The notes under the pieces are model-generated. The model was not told the origin of the DNA. It made no database searches and saw only the letters and a list, made by a program, of their open reading frames with translations. Of a stretch of DNA of 64,000 bases, positions 1-7,382 are shown piece by piece. The DNA comes from Erythrobacter sp. Alg231-14 (GTDB lineage Bacteria > Pseudomonadota > Alphaproteobacteria > Sphingomonadales > Sphingomonadaceae), in contig NZ_LT702999.1 of NCBI RefSeq assembly GCF_900149685.1, forward strand, positions 1,488,001 to 1,552,000. Direction: 5' to 3'. Numbering within the stretch: the stretch's first letter is position 1; each line of letters begins with the position of its first letter. Position numbers and translations under genes: made by a program.

Positions 1-88
1 GCTTTGCCGGATTGATACGGCAAACGAGATGGAATATTACCGCAATGGCGGCATCCTCCATTACGTTCTACGCAAACTGGCCTCTTAA
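1..88 (+). CDS. acnA: Aconitate hydratase, C-terminal end (partial)
   Basis: The window opens inside a gene; reading from base 2 gives 28 residues and then a TAA stop at 86-88. The tail contains RIDTANEMEYYRNGGILHYV, the conserved end of the AcnA-type aconitase, the TCA-cycle enzyme that interconverts citrate and isocitrate in the cytoplasm. The catalytic [4Fe-4S] part lies outside the window. The identification rests only on this tail, but it is a very characteristic one. Confidence 0.88.
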   Translation, partial: LCRIDTANEMEYYRNGGILHYVLRKLAS

Positions 89-112
89 GGTCGGACAATA
101 AAGGACACTGCA

Positions 113-619
113 ATGATCGGTGCACGTTTCGCTTTCTGTTCAAGCTTGGTTTTGGCGATTGTCGCCTGCGCACCCAGCGATGGTCAGGATGAAAAACGTG
201 CGCCGGATTTGCCCGGAGGCTTTGAATTGGCTGCGGTTGATGCGCCGGCTTCGCGCGAATTTGCCGCAGAGCCAATCGACTTCACCAATGCACAATCAGA
301 GGCCGTCGATGTGACGGTCGAAGATCTTGCCGAGCGGTTGAACGAAGGCACTGTTTTCCTCATCGATGTTCGCACCGACGAAGAAGTGGCCGAAGGGATT
401 ATCCCTGGCGCGGTTCATATTGCCTTGGATGAATTCGCGCCCAGCCCAGCTTTGTTGGAGCAGGCCGATGGCCGCGACATCGTGATCTATTGCCGGTCGG
501 GCCGCAGATCGGCGATTGCTGCGCGCAATTTGTCCGGTTTCCTAGGTGCGCCCGCCGAACATCTCGGCGACGGTATCAACGGCTGGAAAGCCGCCGGTGA
601 ACCGGTTGGGGCATTGTAA
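113..619 (+). CDS. Rhodanese-domain lipoprotein
   Basis: A 168-residue protein with a hydrophobic N-terminus ending in a lipobox-like LAIVAC, so Cys19 is probably lipidated and the protein is held at the periplasmic face of a membrane. Residues about 68-165 form a single rhodanese domain: DVRTDEE near 85 and the active-site loop CRSGRRS with the nucleophilic Cys127. Rhodanese domains carry a persulfide on this Cys; the physiological acceptor cannot be read from sequence. AAAGGACA lies just upstream of the ATG. The gene follows acnA by 24 bases and is closed by a strong terminator. Domain certain; lipidation likely; substrate unknown. Confidence 0.88.
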   Translation: MIGARFAFCSSLVLAIVACAPSDGQDEKRAPDLPGGFELAAVDAPASREFAAEPIDFTNAQSEAVDVTVEDLAERLNEGTVFLIDVRTDEEVAEGIIPGAVHIALDEFAPSPALLEQADGRDIVIYCRSGRRSAIAARNLSGFLGAPAEHLGDGINGWKAAGEPVGAL

Positions 620-641
620 CCGGCTTTCGATACAACCTTAT

Positions 642-694
642 CGCACACAAAAAGGGCGGCATCCTCATAGAAGGAGCCGCCCTTTTTGTGTGCG
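642..694. terminator. Bidirectional intrinsic terminator
   Basis: A perfect 19-bp inverted repeat (642-660 with 676-694) around a 15-base loop, containing AAAAAGGGCGGC and GCCGCCCTTTTT. It has a T-tract on both strands and sits between the convergent rhodanese and PEP-CTERM genes, so it can stop transcription from both sides. Confidence 0.9.
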
Positions 695-705
695 ATTGCC
701 GCGCC

Positions 706-3039
706 TTATGCGTCGGCGGTTTCGCCTTCGGATTTCACTCCGAATTTCTTACGACCCAAAATAGCCGCTGCGGCAAGGCCGAAGAGGATCATCATAGGTG
801 GCGCAGGAACATCTGTACCACCGCTGGTGCCGCCGCTGCTCGATGAAGAGCTGCTCGACGAAGATGATGAGCTGGATGATGAGGTTGTTCCACCAAAGCT
901 AGACGTTCCGCCCGAAGAGCTGGAGCTGCTTGACGAAGAACCGGACGACGAGCTCGTGCCGCCAAAGCTCGACGTGCTGCCGCCTGAGGTGCTCGACGAA
1001 CTCGAGCTAGAGCTTGAGCCGGACGACGATGATGTCGTGCCGCCGCTGGTGCCGCCCGATGTGCTTGACGAACCTGAGCTTGAGCTAGAGCCCGAGGAAG
1101 AGCTGCTGCCACCGAAGCTGGTCGATCCGCCGCTGCTGCCCGAAGAACTTGAGCTGGAGGATGTCGAAGAGCTCGATGAAGAAGAGGTCGAACCGCCGCT
1201 TGTCCCGCCCGAACTGGAACCCGAGCTGGAGCTGGACGAGGAACCCGAAGACGACGATGAACCACCAAAGCTGGAGCTGCCGCCGGAACCGGTGCCGCCC
1301 GAAGACGAGCTTGATGACGAGCTGCTTGACGACGAGGACGAGCTCGTTGAGCTGCCCAAATTGCCTGAGCTGCCGCCGCTGGTCGCGCCACCCGAAGACG
1401 TGTTGCCGCCGGAACTGGAGCTGGACGAAGACGAGCTTGAAGAAGACGAGCTCGAAGAGCTGCCACCGCTGGTTGCGCCGCCCGACGTGTTGCCGCCAGA
1501 GCTAGAGCTTGAGCCGCTCGACGATGAGCTCGACGAGGACGAACCGCTGCTGCCGTTGCCGCCAGAGGTGTTACCGCCGGATGAGCCTGAGCTGGAAGAT
1601 GAGCTTGAGCTGCTGGAGGAGGACGAACTGGTGGAACCACCATTCGAACCACCACCGCTGGTGTTGCCACCCGACGAGCTTGAGCTGGATGAACTGCTCG
1701 ACGAAGACGACGATGAGCTAGACGATGTCGAACCACCGTTGGAACCGCCGGACGTGTTGCCGCCGGACGTTGATGTAGAGCTTGAAACGTCGCCCGATGT
1801 CGATGTCGATGTAGAGCTCGAAACGTCGCCCGATGTCGAAGTCGAAGTTGAGCTGGAGACGTCACCCGAAGTCGAGCTGGAGACGTTGCCTGATGAAGAG
1901 CTGGACACGTTGCCGGATGTCGTGCTCGAAATCGCACCGGTCGAACTGCTGACATTGCCAGAGCTGCTCGACACGTTGCCCGATGAACTCGAAACGTTGC
2001 CCGAGCTGCTGGAAACATTCCCAGAGCTGCTCGAAACGCTACCGGTTGAACTGGAAACAGAGCCGGTCGACGTTGAAACGCCGCCGGTTGAGCTTGAAAC
2101 CGCTCCGGTGGAACTGGAAACGTTGCCCGACGTGGTCGACGAAGTGCTCGAAATACCGCCAGTACTCGACGAAACAGCGCCGGTCGATGAACTGATTGAG
2201 CCCGTTGACGAAGTCGATGTTACGCCACCCGTCGTGGACGAAATTGTACCCGAACCGCCGGTGGTTGACGAAATCGTTCCCGAAGAGGTCGAGTTGTCGA
2301 TGTTGATATCGATATTGATACCGCCGGAAGTGTTGTCACCTCCGGTCGTACCGCCCGATGTGCTGGTGCTACCGCCGCTTGTGCTGGTGCTGGATCCGCC
2401 GGACCCGCCAGAGCTTGAGCTGACATCGCCAGACGAACCGCCTGAAGTTGTCGTGGTGGTGGTAACCGAAACGTCACCCGAGGATGACCCGCCCCCACCA
2501 AAGAAGCCGCCGAAAAAGCCGCCACCGCCGAATCCACCAAATCCGCCGCTGCCGCCGACAACGATGGGCGCTCCACCGAAGCCGCCGCCGCCGCGAACAG
2601 GCGGAAGCGGTGGAAGCGGCGCAGGTGCGTAAGCAACCTGAGCAATCGGTGGGCATTCGGCTGCGTCAATATATGTGCGTGTTGCACCGGCGGGCAGCGG
2701 TGCGGTCGCGGCCGCTGTTGCATAGGCTCCTGCGCCGGGACGGGCTGGGCCAATTGGCTGACATTCAATCGTGCGCTCAACAATGCGGCGACGACGAAGT
2801 TCAGGTTCGGGCAAAGGAGGAAGGTCGCGAACCCGCGTATCCGTCTTCACGTATCGCGGTTGCGCGACGGGCTGAGCAACGGGAAGCGGTGCCGCTTCGA
2901 CCAGCTTGCCATCAGAAGCCGTTGTGAATTGGGGATCGTCGGTGACCATCGGCTCAGCCACGCGCACCGCGCCGCCCGTCATAAGGGCAACGCCAGCAGC
3001 GGTGGCAGAGAGCTTTGCTACAGCCAGTTTGATCGACAT
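706..3039 (-). CDS. Serine/glycine-rich PEP-CTERM surface protein
   Basis: A 777-residue, strongly low-complexity protein. It has a signal-peptide-like N-terminus (about 1-28), a Pro/Arg segment with two cysteines (about 35-155), a Gly/Phe-rich patch (about 160-190), VSSS[ST]G-type short repeats (about 270-430), then long serine runs separated by GGNTSGG-like spacers (about 430-735). At 744-766 comes VPAPPMM, a hydrophobic helix and GRKK: a PEP-CTERM sorting signal. Such proteins are known to be processed by an exosortase and associated with the outer surface or exopolysaccharide. No exosortase is in the window. Serine codons within runs are mixed (AGC, TCG, TCC, TCT), so the runs are not simple codon slippage. 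The precise function is unknown. Confidence 0.82.
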   Translation of the reverse strand: MSIKLAVAKLSATAAGVALMTGGAVRVAEPMVTDDPQFTTASDGKLVEAAPLPVAQPVAQPRYVKTDTRVRDLPPLPEPELRRRRIVERTIECQPIGPARPGAGAYATAAATAPLPAGATRTYIDAAECPPIAQVAYAPAPLPPLPPVRGGGGFGGAPIVVGGSGGFGGFGGGGFFGGFFGGGGSSSGDVSVTTTTTTSGGSSGDVSSSSGGSGGSSTSTSGGSTSTSGGTTGGDNTSGGINIDINIDNSTSSGTISSTTGGSGTISSTTGGVTSTSSTGSISSSTGAVSSSTGGISSTSSTTSGNVSSSTGAVSSSTGGVSTSTGSVSSSTGSVSSSSGNVSSSSGNVSSSSGNVSSSSGNVSSSTGAISSTTSGNVSSSSSGNVSSSTSGDVSSSTSTSTSGDVSSSTSTSTSGDVSSSTSTSGGNTSGGSNGGSTSSSSSSSSSSSSSSSSSSGGNTSGGGSNGGSTSSSSSSSSSSSSSSGSSGGNTSGGNGSSGSSSSSSSSSGSSSSSGGNTSGGATSGGSSSSSSSSSSSSSSSSSGGNTSSGGATSGGSSGNLGSSTSSSSSSSSSSSSSSSGGTGSGGSSSFGGSSSSSGSSSSSSSGSSSGGTSGGSTSSSSSSSTSSSSSSSGSSGGSTSFGGSSSSSGSSSSSGSSSTSGGTSGGTTSSSSGSSSSSSSSSTSGGSTSSFGGTSSSSGSSSSSSSSSGGTSSFGGTTSSSSSSSSSSSSSSSSGGTSGGTDVPAPPMMILFGLAAAAILGRKKFGVKSEGETADA

Positions 3040-3143
3040 GTGTTTCGAACCTTGTTTTCGTGTCTTGGCTCGATGCGGCCCGCCCGCACCTTCACCAATT
3101 CCGATACTCTGATGGGATTGAAGAAGGGTTCACGGCAATGCGG

Positions 3144-3151
3144 TTAACCAT
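3144..3151. promoter_or_regulatory. Possible CtrA half-site
   Basis: TTAACCAT, about 105 bases upstream of the PEP-CTERM gene start. It matches the CtrA half-site motif known from Caulobacter and Rhodobacter. An 8-base match can occur by chance. Confidence 0.25.
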
Positions 3152-3208
3152 GAATGCAGCCGGCTAACGGGCTCAAAGGGCTCAAAACGCCTGAATTTCA
3201 GGGGCCCT

Positions 3209-3234
3209 GTCCCGTTTTGACACCAAAACAGGAC
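3209..3234 (-). terminator. Hairpin downstream of ruvB
   Basis: An 11-bp stem with one wobble pair (3209-3219 with 3224-3234) and a 4-base loop lies 35 bases after the ruvB stop. There is no good T-tract on the minus strand, so termination is uncertain; it may instead stabilise the 3' end of the ruv transcript. Confidence 0.4.
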
Positions 3235-3268
3235 GTCTGGTTAGCCGTTTGGTCAGCCTAGCGGTTCA

Positions 3269-4342
3269 TCAAAAACCTTCATCAGGTCCTTCGAACATGT
3301 TGGGTTGTGCGCTCGTCCCCCGAGTCGCTGACGATGCCGGCGCGGACATTTCCAAATGCTCCCACCCTGCATCGTTGAGCATCCTGCCGCGCTCTGTCCG
3401 AGCCAACAGGCCGAGTTGAATGAGGTAAGGTTCGATCACCTCTTCAACCGTGTCTTTTTGTTCAGCGAGACCCGCTGCAAGCGCAGCAACGCCGACCGGT
3501 CCGCCTTTGTAAGTGGTTGCAATCATGGTGAGATATCGGCGATCCATCGCGTCCAATCCCAACCGATCAATTTCCAACCGGGTTAGCGCTTCGTCCGCAA
3601 TGGCGCGGGTCACTCGCCCAGATCCGGCGACGTGGGCAAAGTCGCGCACTCGGCGCAGCAATCGCCCGGCCACACGCGGCGTTCCCCGGGATCTGCGCGC
3701 AATCTCACGCGCGCCCGCGGGCTCTATATCCAATCCCAACAGCCGAGCCCCACGCGTCACCACCAAATCAAGCTCATCATGGGTGTAAAATTGCAGCCGA
3801 ACTGGGATGCCAAAACGATCGCGCAGCGGCGTTGTTAGTCGCCCCTGCCGCGTGGTTGCCCCGACCAAAGTGAACGGCGGCAAGTCAATCCGAACACTGC
3901 GCGCAGACGGTCCTTCGCCGATCATAATGTCGAGCGCACGGTCCTCCATTGCAGGATACAGCACCTCTTCAACCACAGGATTCAAACGGTGTATCTCATC
4001 AATGAACAACACATCATGCGGTTCAAGATTGGTGAGCAGCGCGGCCAAATCTCCCGCTTTTGCGATGACCGGGCCAGAGGTCGCGCGAAAGCCCGCGCCC
4101 AATTCGTTTGCAACGATCTGAGCCAGCGTGGTCTTGCCCAACCCTGGGGGGCCGTGGAACAATGTGTGATCCATCGCTTCACCGCGCGACTTGGCGCTTT
4201 CGATGAAGACCTTAAGGTTATCGCGCGCGGCCTCTTGCCCGATAAACTCGCCGAGCGATTTCGGTCGCAAAGCCGTGTCCGGATCGCCGGGTTGCGCGTT
4301 AGGCGCACCAATTGGCGCGTCAAGATCGTCAAACTCGCTCAA
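3269..4342 (-). CDS. ruvB: Holliday junction branch-migration ATPase RuvB
   Basis: A 357-residue AAA+ motor that, with RuvA, drives branch migration of Holliday junctions during recombinational repair. Walker A GPPGLGKT (about 64-71), Walker B LFIDEIH (about 112-118), the sensor/arginine-finger stretch [16 protein letters not shown] and a C-terminal winged helix are all present. No ATG gives a sensible N-terminus. I chose TTG at 4342-4340, which overlaps the TGA of the upstream DsrE gene (TTGA) and places the family motif [11 protein letters not shown] at residue 27. The open frame runs further upstream but would lie inside the DsrE gene. Translation is probably coupled to that gene. Confidence 0.95.
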   Translation of the reverse strand: MSEFDDLDAPIGAPNAQPGDPDTALRPKSLGEFIGQEAARDNLKVFIESAKSRGEAMDHTLFHGPPGLGKTTLAQIVANELGAGFRATSGPVIAKAGDLAALLTNLEPHDVLFIDEIHRLNPVVEEVLYPAMEDRALDIMIGEGPSARSVRIDLPPFTLVGATTRQGRLTTPLRDRFGIPVRLQFYTHDELDLVVTRGARLLGLDIEPAGAREIARRSRGTPRVAGRLLRRVRDFAHVAGSGRVTRAIADEALTRLEIDRLGLDAMDRRYLTMIATTYKGGPVGVAALAAGLAEQKDTVEEVIEPYLIQLGLLARTERGRMLNDAGWEHLEMSAPASSATRGTSAQPNMFEGPDEGF

Positions 4343-4863
4343 AACGGGTTCACCGTATAACCGTCTTGCTGCAACAGAGCGTGTGCGGTCATGGCGGAGA
4401 GATCCATCTCGACCCCTTCGATCAGCTCGTCTGCGCTGACGCCGTTGGCCGCCGCACTTTGTCCGCACACGATAAAGCGCACGCCGTAATCAAGCAGTGC
4501 GCGCACCATAGTCTGCGAGCTATTTTCATCGCCTGCGACAAGATCACGCGTCGCACCACCATGCACCACAATCGCAATATTGATCCGATCGGCCGGTACA
4601 CCGGCGGCGACATGCATATTGATGAAGCGCGCCGCGCTCTCAAATCCGCGATTGCGCGTACCTGGGTCGGCCTTCTTCGCCACGTCAAAGGCGATTGAGA
4701 AGCGCGTCAGACTGGGCAGCTCGTTGCCCCCCTCAACCGGCGCATGCGGACCGAATTCTTCGAAGACGGGGCCGGTGCTGAATGCATCCAAGTTGGGTGA
4801 TTGGGCCGCGAGTGGGCTCGCCAAAGCAAAAACTGAAAGCGAGAAGACAGTGATTCTTGTCAT
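4339..4863 (-). CDS. Secreted DsrE-family protein
   Basis: A 174-residue protein starting [20 protein letters not shown], a clear signal peptide cut near residue 20, so it should act in the periplasm. The rest resembles the DsrE/DsrF sulfur-relay fold: a [11 protein letters not shown] strand-turn, and [15 protein letters not shown] with one conserved-looking Cys. Members are predicted to handle sulfur or bind small ligands; no activity can be assigned here. The ATG at 4863 overlaps the upstream membrane gene's stop (ATGA), and its own TGA overlaps the TTG of ruvB. I rejected an upstream in-frame start at 4926 because it would remove the signal peptide and extend the overlap. Its link with recombination genes is unexplained. 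Confidence 0.72.
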   Translation of the reverse strand: MTRITVFSLSVFALASPLAAQSPNLDAFSTGPVFEEFGPHAPVEGGNELPSLTRFSIAFDVAKKADPGTRNRGFESAARFINMHVAAGVPADRINIAIVVHGGATRDLVAGDENSSQTMVRALLDYGVRFIVCGQSAAANGVSADELIEGVEMDLSAMTAHALLQQDGYTVNPF

Positions 4864-5207
4864 GAATTTTTCTCTAAGAAGGTGGCTCCGATGACTATCG
4901 CCAAGAAAGCAATGCCCAATATGCAAAACTGGTAGAAGACGAGAATAAAGAGACCAATCGGGTCCCCATCATTCGCATGATAGGCCCAAAATCCAAACGT
5001 TGCGACAACCAAGGCGGCAATCCCCATCGCGCGCTCGTATAGAGGGGCCAGGCACAGAATTGCGACAGGTGCCAATGCAAAAAGTAGAAACACCATCATG
5101 AACAAAAATTCTGCAAAGCCTTCTGACAAAGCAAATTCTTCAGCGAACTGCCACGACAGGAACAAGACGTAAGCAAGTAAGACCAAGAGCCGCCATTTAG
5201 CGCGCAT
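4860..5207 (-). CDS. Small four-helix membrane protein between ruvA and ruvB
   Basis: 115 residues, almost entirely hydrophobic, with about four transmembrane helices (roughly 6-24, 33-55, 60-75, 84-110). I do not recognise a family. The start ATG at 5207 shares one base with the ruvA stop (TGATG), and its stop overlaps the DsrE start by four bases, so it is translated as part of the ruvA-ruvB operon. A GTG one codon earlier (5210) is also possible. The conserved spacing argues that it is a real gene; no function is proposed. Confidence 0.7.
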   Translation of the reverse strand: MRAKWRLLVLLAYVLFLSWQFAEEFALSEGFAEFLFMMVFLLFALAPVAILCLAPLYERAMGIAALVVATFGFWAYHANDGDPIGLFILVFYQFCILGIAFLAIVIGATFLEKNS

Positions 5208-5809
5208 CACCCAGCCGCCTTTTTCAACGCCACGCGGATAACATCGCCTTCCTCAGCACCTTCACCCAGTGCGGCGACCGCCTGCGCCACAGCTTGCGCT
5301 GCGACCGTCGGTTTGAACCCTAAGTTCTCCAGCGCGCTCACCGCATCGCCGCTGGCAGATCCTGCTGGGGCAGCCGCACCGCCGGCCACCATGCCGCCGC
5401 CTGGAAGCGCGCCAGCCTTATCCTTCAACTCATTCACGATCCGCCCAGCCAGCTTTGGCCCGACGCCGTTCGCCCGCGCCACGCTGGCCGCGTCACCTGC
5501 CGCACAGGCATCGCGCAATTCGCCGGTCGACAGCGCGGATAGGATCGCAAGGCCGACCTTGCTCCCTACGCCCTGAACCTGTGTCAGTAATCGGAACCAA
5601 TCGCGCTCCGCGCTTTCGGCAAAACCGAGCAGACGCATGTCGTTTTCGCTCACTTGTAGGTCGGTGTGCACAGTGCACGCCTCCCCCACTTCACCCATCG
5701 CCGACAGAGTGCGCGCGGAACAATGCACCAAATAGCCGACGCCTTGGACATCGACGATGGCCCAATCCTCGCCCGTTTCATCAAGGCGTCCCGATAGCTT
5801 TGCGATCAT
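5207..5809 (-). CDS. ruvA: Holliday junction-binding protein RuvA
   Basis: 200 residues starting [20 protein letters not shown], the normal RuvA N-terminus: an OB-fold domain I (about 1-63), helix-hairpin-helix domain II containing [13 protein letters not shown] and [13 protein letters not shown], a Gly/Ala-rich linker, and domain III (about 150-200) that contacts RuvB. RuvA tetramers hold the four-way junction while RuvB pumps DNA. An in-frame extension to 6022 has no RuvA similarity and was not used. No ruvC is visible upstream, where the divergent aroC begins 242 bases away. Confidence 0.95.
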   Translation of the reverse strand: MIAKLSGRLDETGEDWAIVDVQGVGYLVHCSARTLSAMGEVGEACTVHTDLQVSENDMRLLGFAESAERDWFRLLTQVQGVGSKVGLAILSALSTGELRDACAAGDAASVARANGVGPKLAGRIVNELKDKAGALPGGGMVAGGAAAPAGSASGDAVSALENLGFKPTVAAQAVAQAVAALGEGAEEGDVIRVALKKAAG

Positions 5810-6051
5810 ATAGAGGTTCCGTTGGGCATGGTTTGTTCTTGCGCCATCCAAGGCCGTTTGACCATACCCGGCGCGCCCTTGTCCGCAACATCGACCAATG
5901 CCCCCAACCATCCATTCAATCTTCAATTGACCGCCCGCCGCGACCAACGGCGCACCGTTCACCATGTCCGCGCACCATATCGTCGCGCAGGACGATGCGA
6001 AATTGCACGCGAATCTCGACACCGGCGACGCAATCGCTAAGGCTGCCCTTT

Positions 6052-7140
6052 ATGAGCTTCAACACATTTGGACGCGCTTTGCGCTTTACTACTTGGGGAG
6101 AAAGCCACGGACCGGGATTGGGCGTGGTTTTAGACGGGTGTCCGCCCGGCATTCCTTTGCGCGAAACAGACATTCAACCGTTCATGGATGCGCGTAAACC
6201 TGGCACGAGCAAGTTTACGACCCAACGCAAAGAACCCGATCAAGTGCGCATCTTGTCCGGCGTGTTCAACAATGGCGATGGGCAACAGGTGACCACGGGC
6301 ACCCCGATCCATTTGATGATCGAAAACACCGATCAGCGATCGAAGGACTATTCGGAAATCGCGGCCAGTTATCGTCCTGGTCACGCCGATTACACGTATG
6401 ACGCCAAATATGGCATTCGTGATTATCGCGGCGGTGGCCGTTCATCCGCGCGCGAAACCGCGGCGCGTGTCGCGGCGGGCGCTGTGGCGCGTTTGATCAT
6501 TCCAGAAGTCTCTTTCACGACATATGTCTGTGAATTGGGCGGGGATGCGATTGATCGCGACGCCATCAACGCAGATCAAATCGCACAAAATCCATTCTTT
6601 TGTCCTGACAGCTGGGCCGCCACCCGGTGGGAAACATTGGTGGATGATGCACGAAAGGCCGGATCATCATTGGGCGCGGTGGTGGAATGCGTGGCCACCG
6701 GGGTGCCCGCCGGTTGGGGCGCGCCCGTCTACGCAAAGCTCGACAGCGAATTGGCGGCCGCGATGATGAGCATAAACGCCACAAAGGGCATCGAGATTGG
6801 CGACGGGTTCGAAGCTGCACGTCTGACCGGTGAACAAAACGCCGATGCCATGACGCCGGACAAAGATGGCAAACCCATCTACGCCAGCAACCACGCTGGT
6901 GGCACCGCAGGCGGGATCTCGACCGGGCAACCGGTGGTGTGCCGCGTTGCGTTCAAACCAACCAGTTCGATCCTAACCCCAGTGCCGTCTATGAACGCAA
7001 AGGGCGAGGCCACCGAGGTGCGGACCAAAGGTCGGCATGATCCGTGCGTGGGTATCCGCGGTACGCCGGTTGTAGAAGCGATGATGGCGCTGGTCTTGGC
7101 GGATCAGAAACTGCTGCATCGCGGCCAAATGGGCCAATAA
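6052..7140 (+). CDS. aroC: Chorismate synthase
   Basis: 362 residues beginning [20 protein letters not shown]. AroC carries out the last shikimate step, converting 5-enolpyruvylshikimate-3-phosphate to chorismate with reduced FMN as cofactor. The signatures [52 protein letters not shown] and the C-terminal [20 protein letters not shown] region are all intact, and the length is normal. The open frame extends upstream to 5455, but that part is antisense to ruvA and has no AroC similarity. Confidence 0.97.
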   Translation: MSFNTFGRALRFTTWGESHGPGLGVVLDGCPPGIPLRETDIQPFMDARKPGTSKFTTQRKEPDQVRILSGVFNNGDGQQVTTGTPIHLMIENTDQRSKDYSEIAASYRPGHADYTYDAKYGIRDYRGGGRSSARETAARVAAGAVARLIIPEVSFTTYVCELGGDAIDRDAINADQIAQNPFFCPDSWAATRWETLVDDARKAGSSLGAVVECVATGVPAGWGAPVYAKLDSELAAAMMSINATKGIEIGDGFEAARLTGEQNADAMTPDKDGKPIYASNHAGGTAGGISTGQPVVCRVAFKPTSSILTPVPSMNAKGEATEVRTKGRHDPCVGIRGTPVVEAMMALVLADQKLLHRGQMGQ

Positions 7141-7221
7141 TTCGGTCAAAACGGTATCACCGCTGGACCGTCCCACAATAGGTCAGAACCCTGATCTCCC
7201 TTGTGGTTTCTACGTAGTATG

Positions 7222-7236
7222 TTAGTCATTTGTTAA
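7222..7236. promoter_or_regulatory. CtrA-like binding site upstream of the curlin-repeat gene
   Basis: TTAG-N7-TTAA, one mismatch from the TTAA-N7-TTAA consensus of the alphaproteobacterial cell-cycle regulator CtrA, about 147 bases before the start codon. An 8-bp palindrome CTACGTAG (7210-7217) lies beside it. Confidence 0.4.
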
Positions 7237-7382
7237 CGAATCGGGTCGCGAGCCGGGATGCCACTCAGCAATAGTGAGGGTGATCTTGAGCAAATTTTAC
7301 AGAGGCGACCCGTTACCCGCCGACCTTACCGAATGGTAGACGTCGTCTGGGTTTCAGGATGCCCCATAAGGGGGAATTCAAG

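Noticed and set aside
792..2018. 408-codon minus-strand frame rich in Arg/Ala/Pro
   Set aside because: A second frame of the same repeat DNA; composition is an artefact of the serine-run codons.
1757..2230. Possible CRISPR-like array in the repeats of the PEP-CTERM gene
   Set aside because: Repeats are in coding frame, very short, variable and without unique spacers of constant length.
686..2632. Long plus-strand frame encoding a Glu/Asp/Leu/Pro repeat protein
   Set aside because: It is antisense to the PEP-CTERM gene, has no signal or family similarity, and lies across the terminator at its start; reported only as a curiosity.
5822..6040. Search for ruvC upstream of ruvA
   Set aside because: Neither strand in the gap shows the RuvC catalytic motifs; small frames there are short and unlike any family.
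5455..6051. Upstream in-frame extension of aroC
   Set aside because: Antisense to ruvA and without AroC similarity; the conserved N-terminus starts at 6052.
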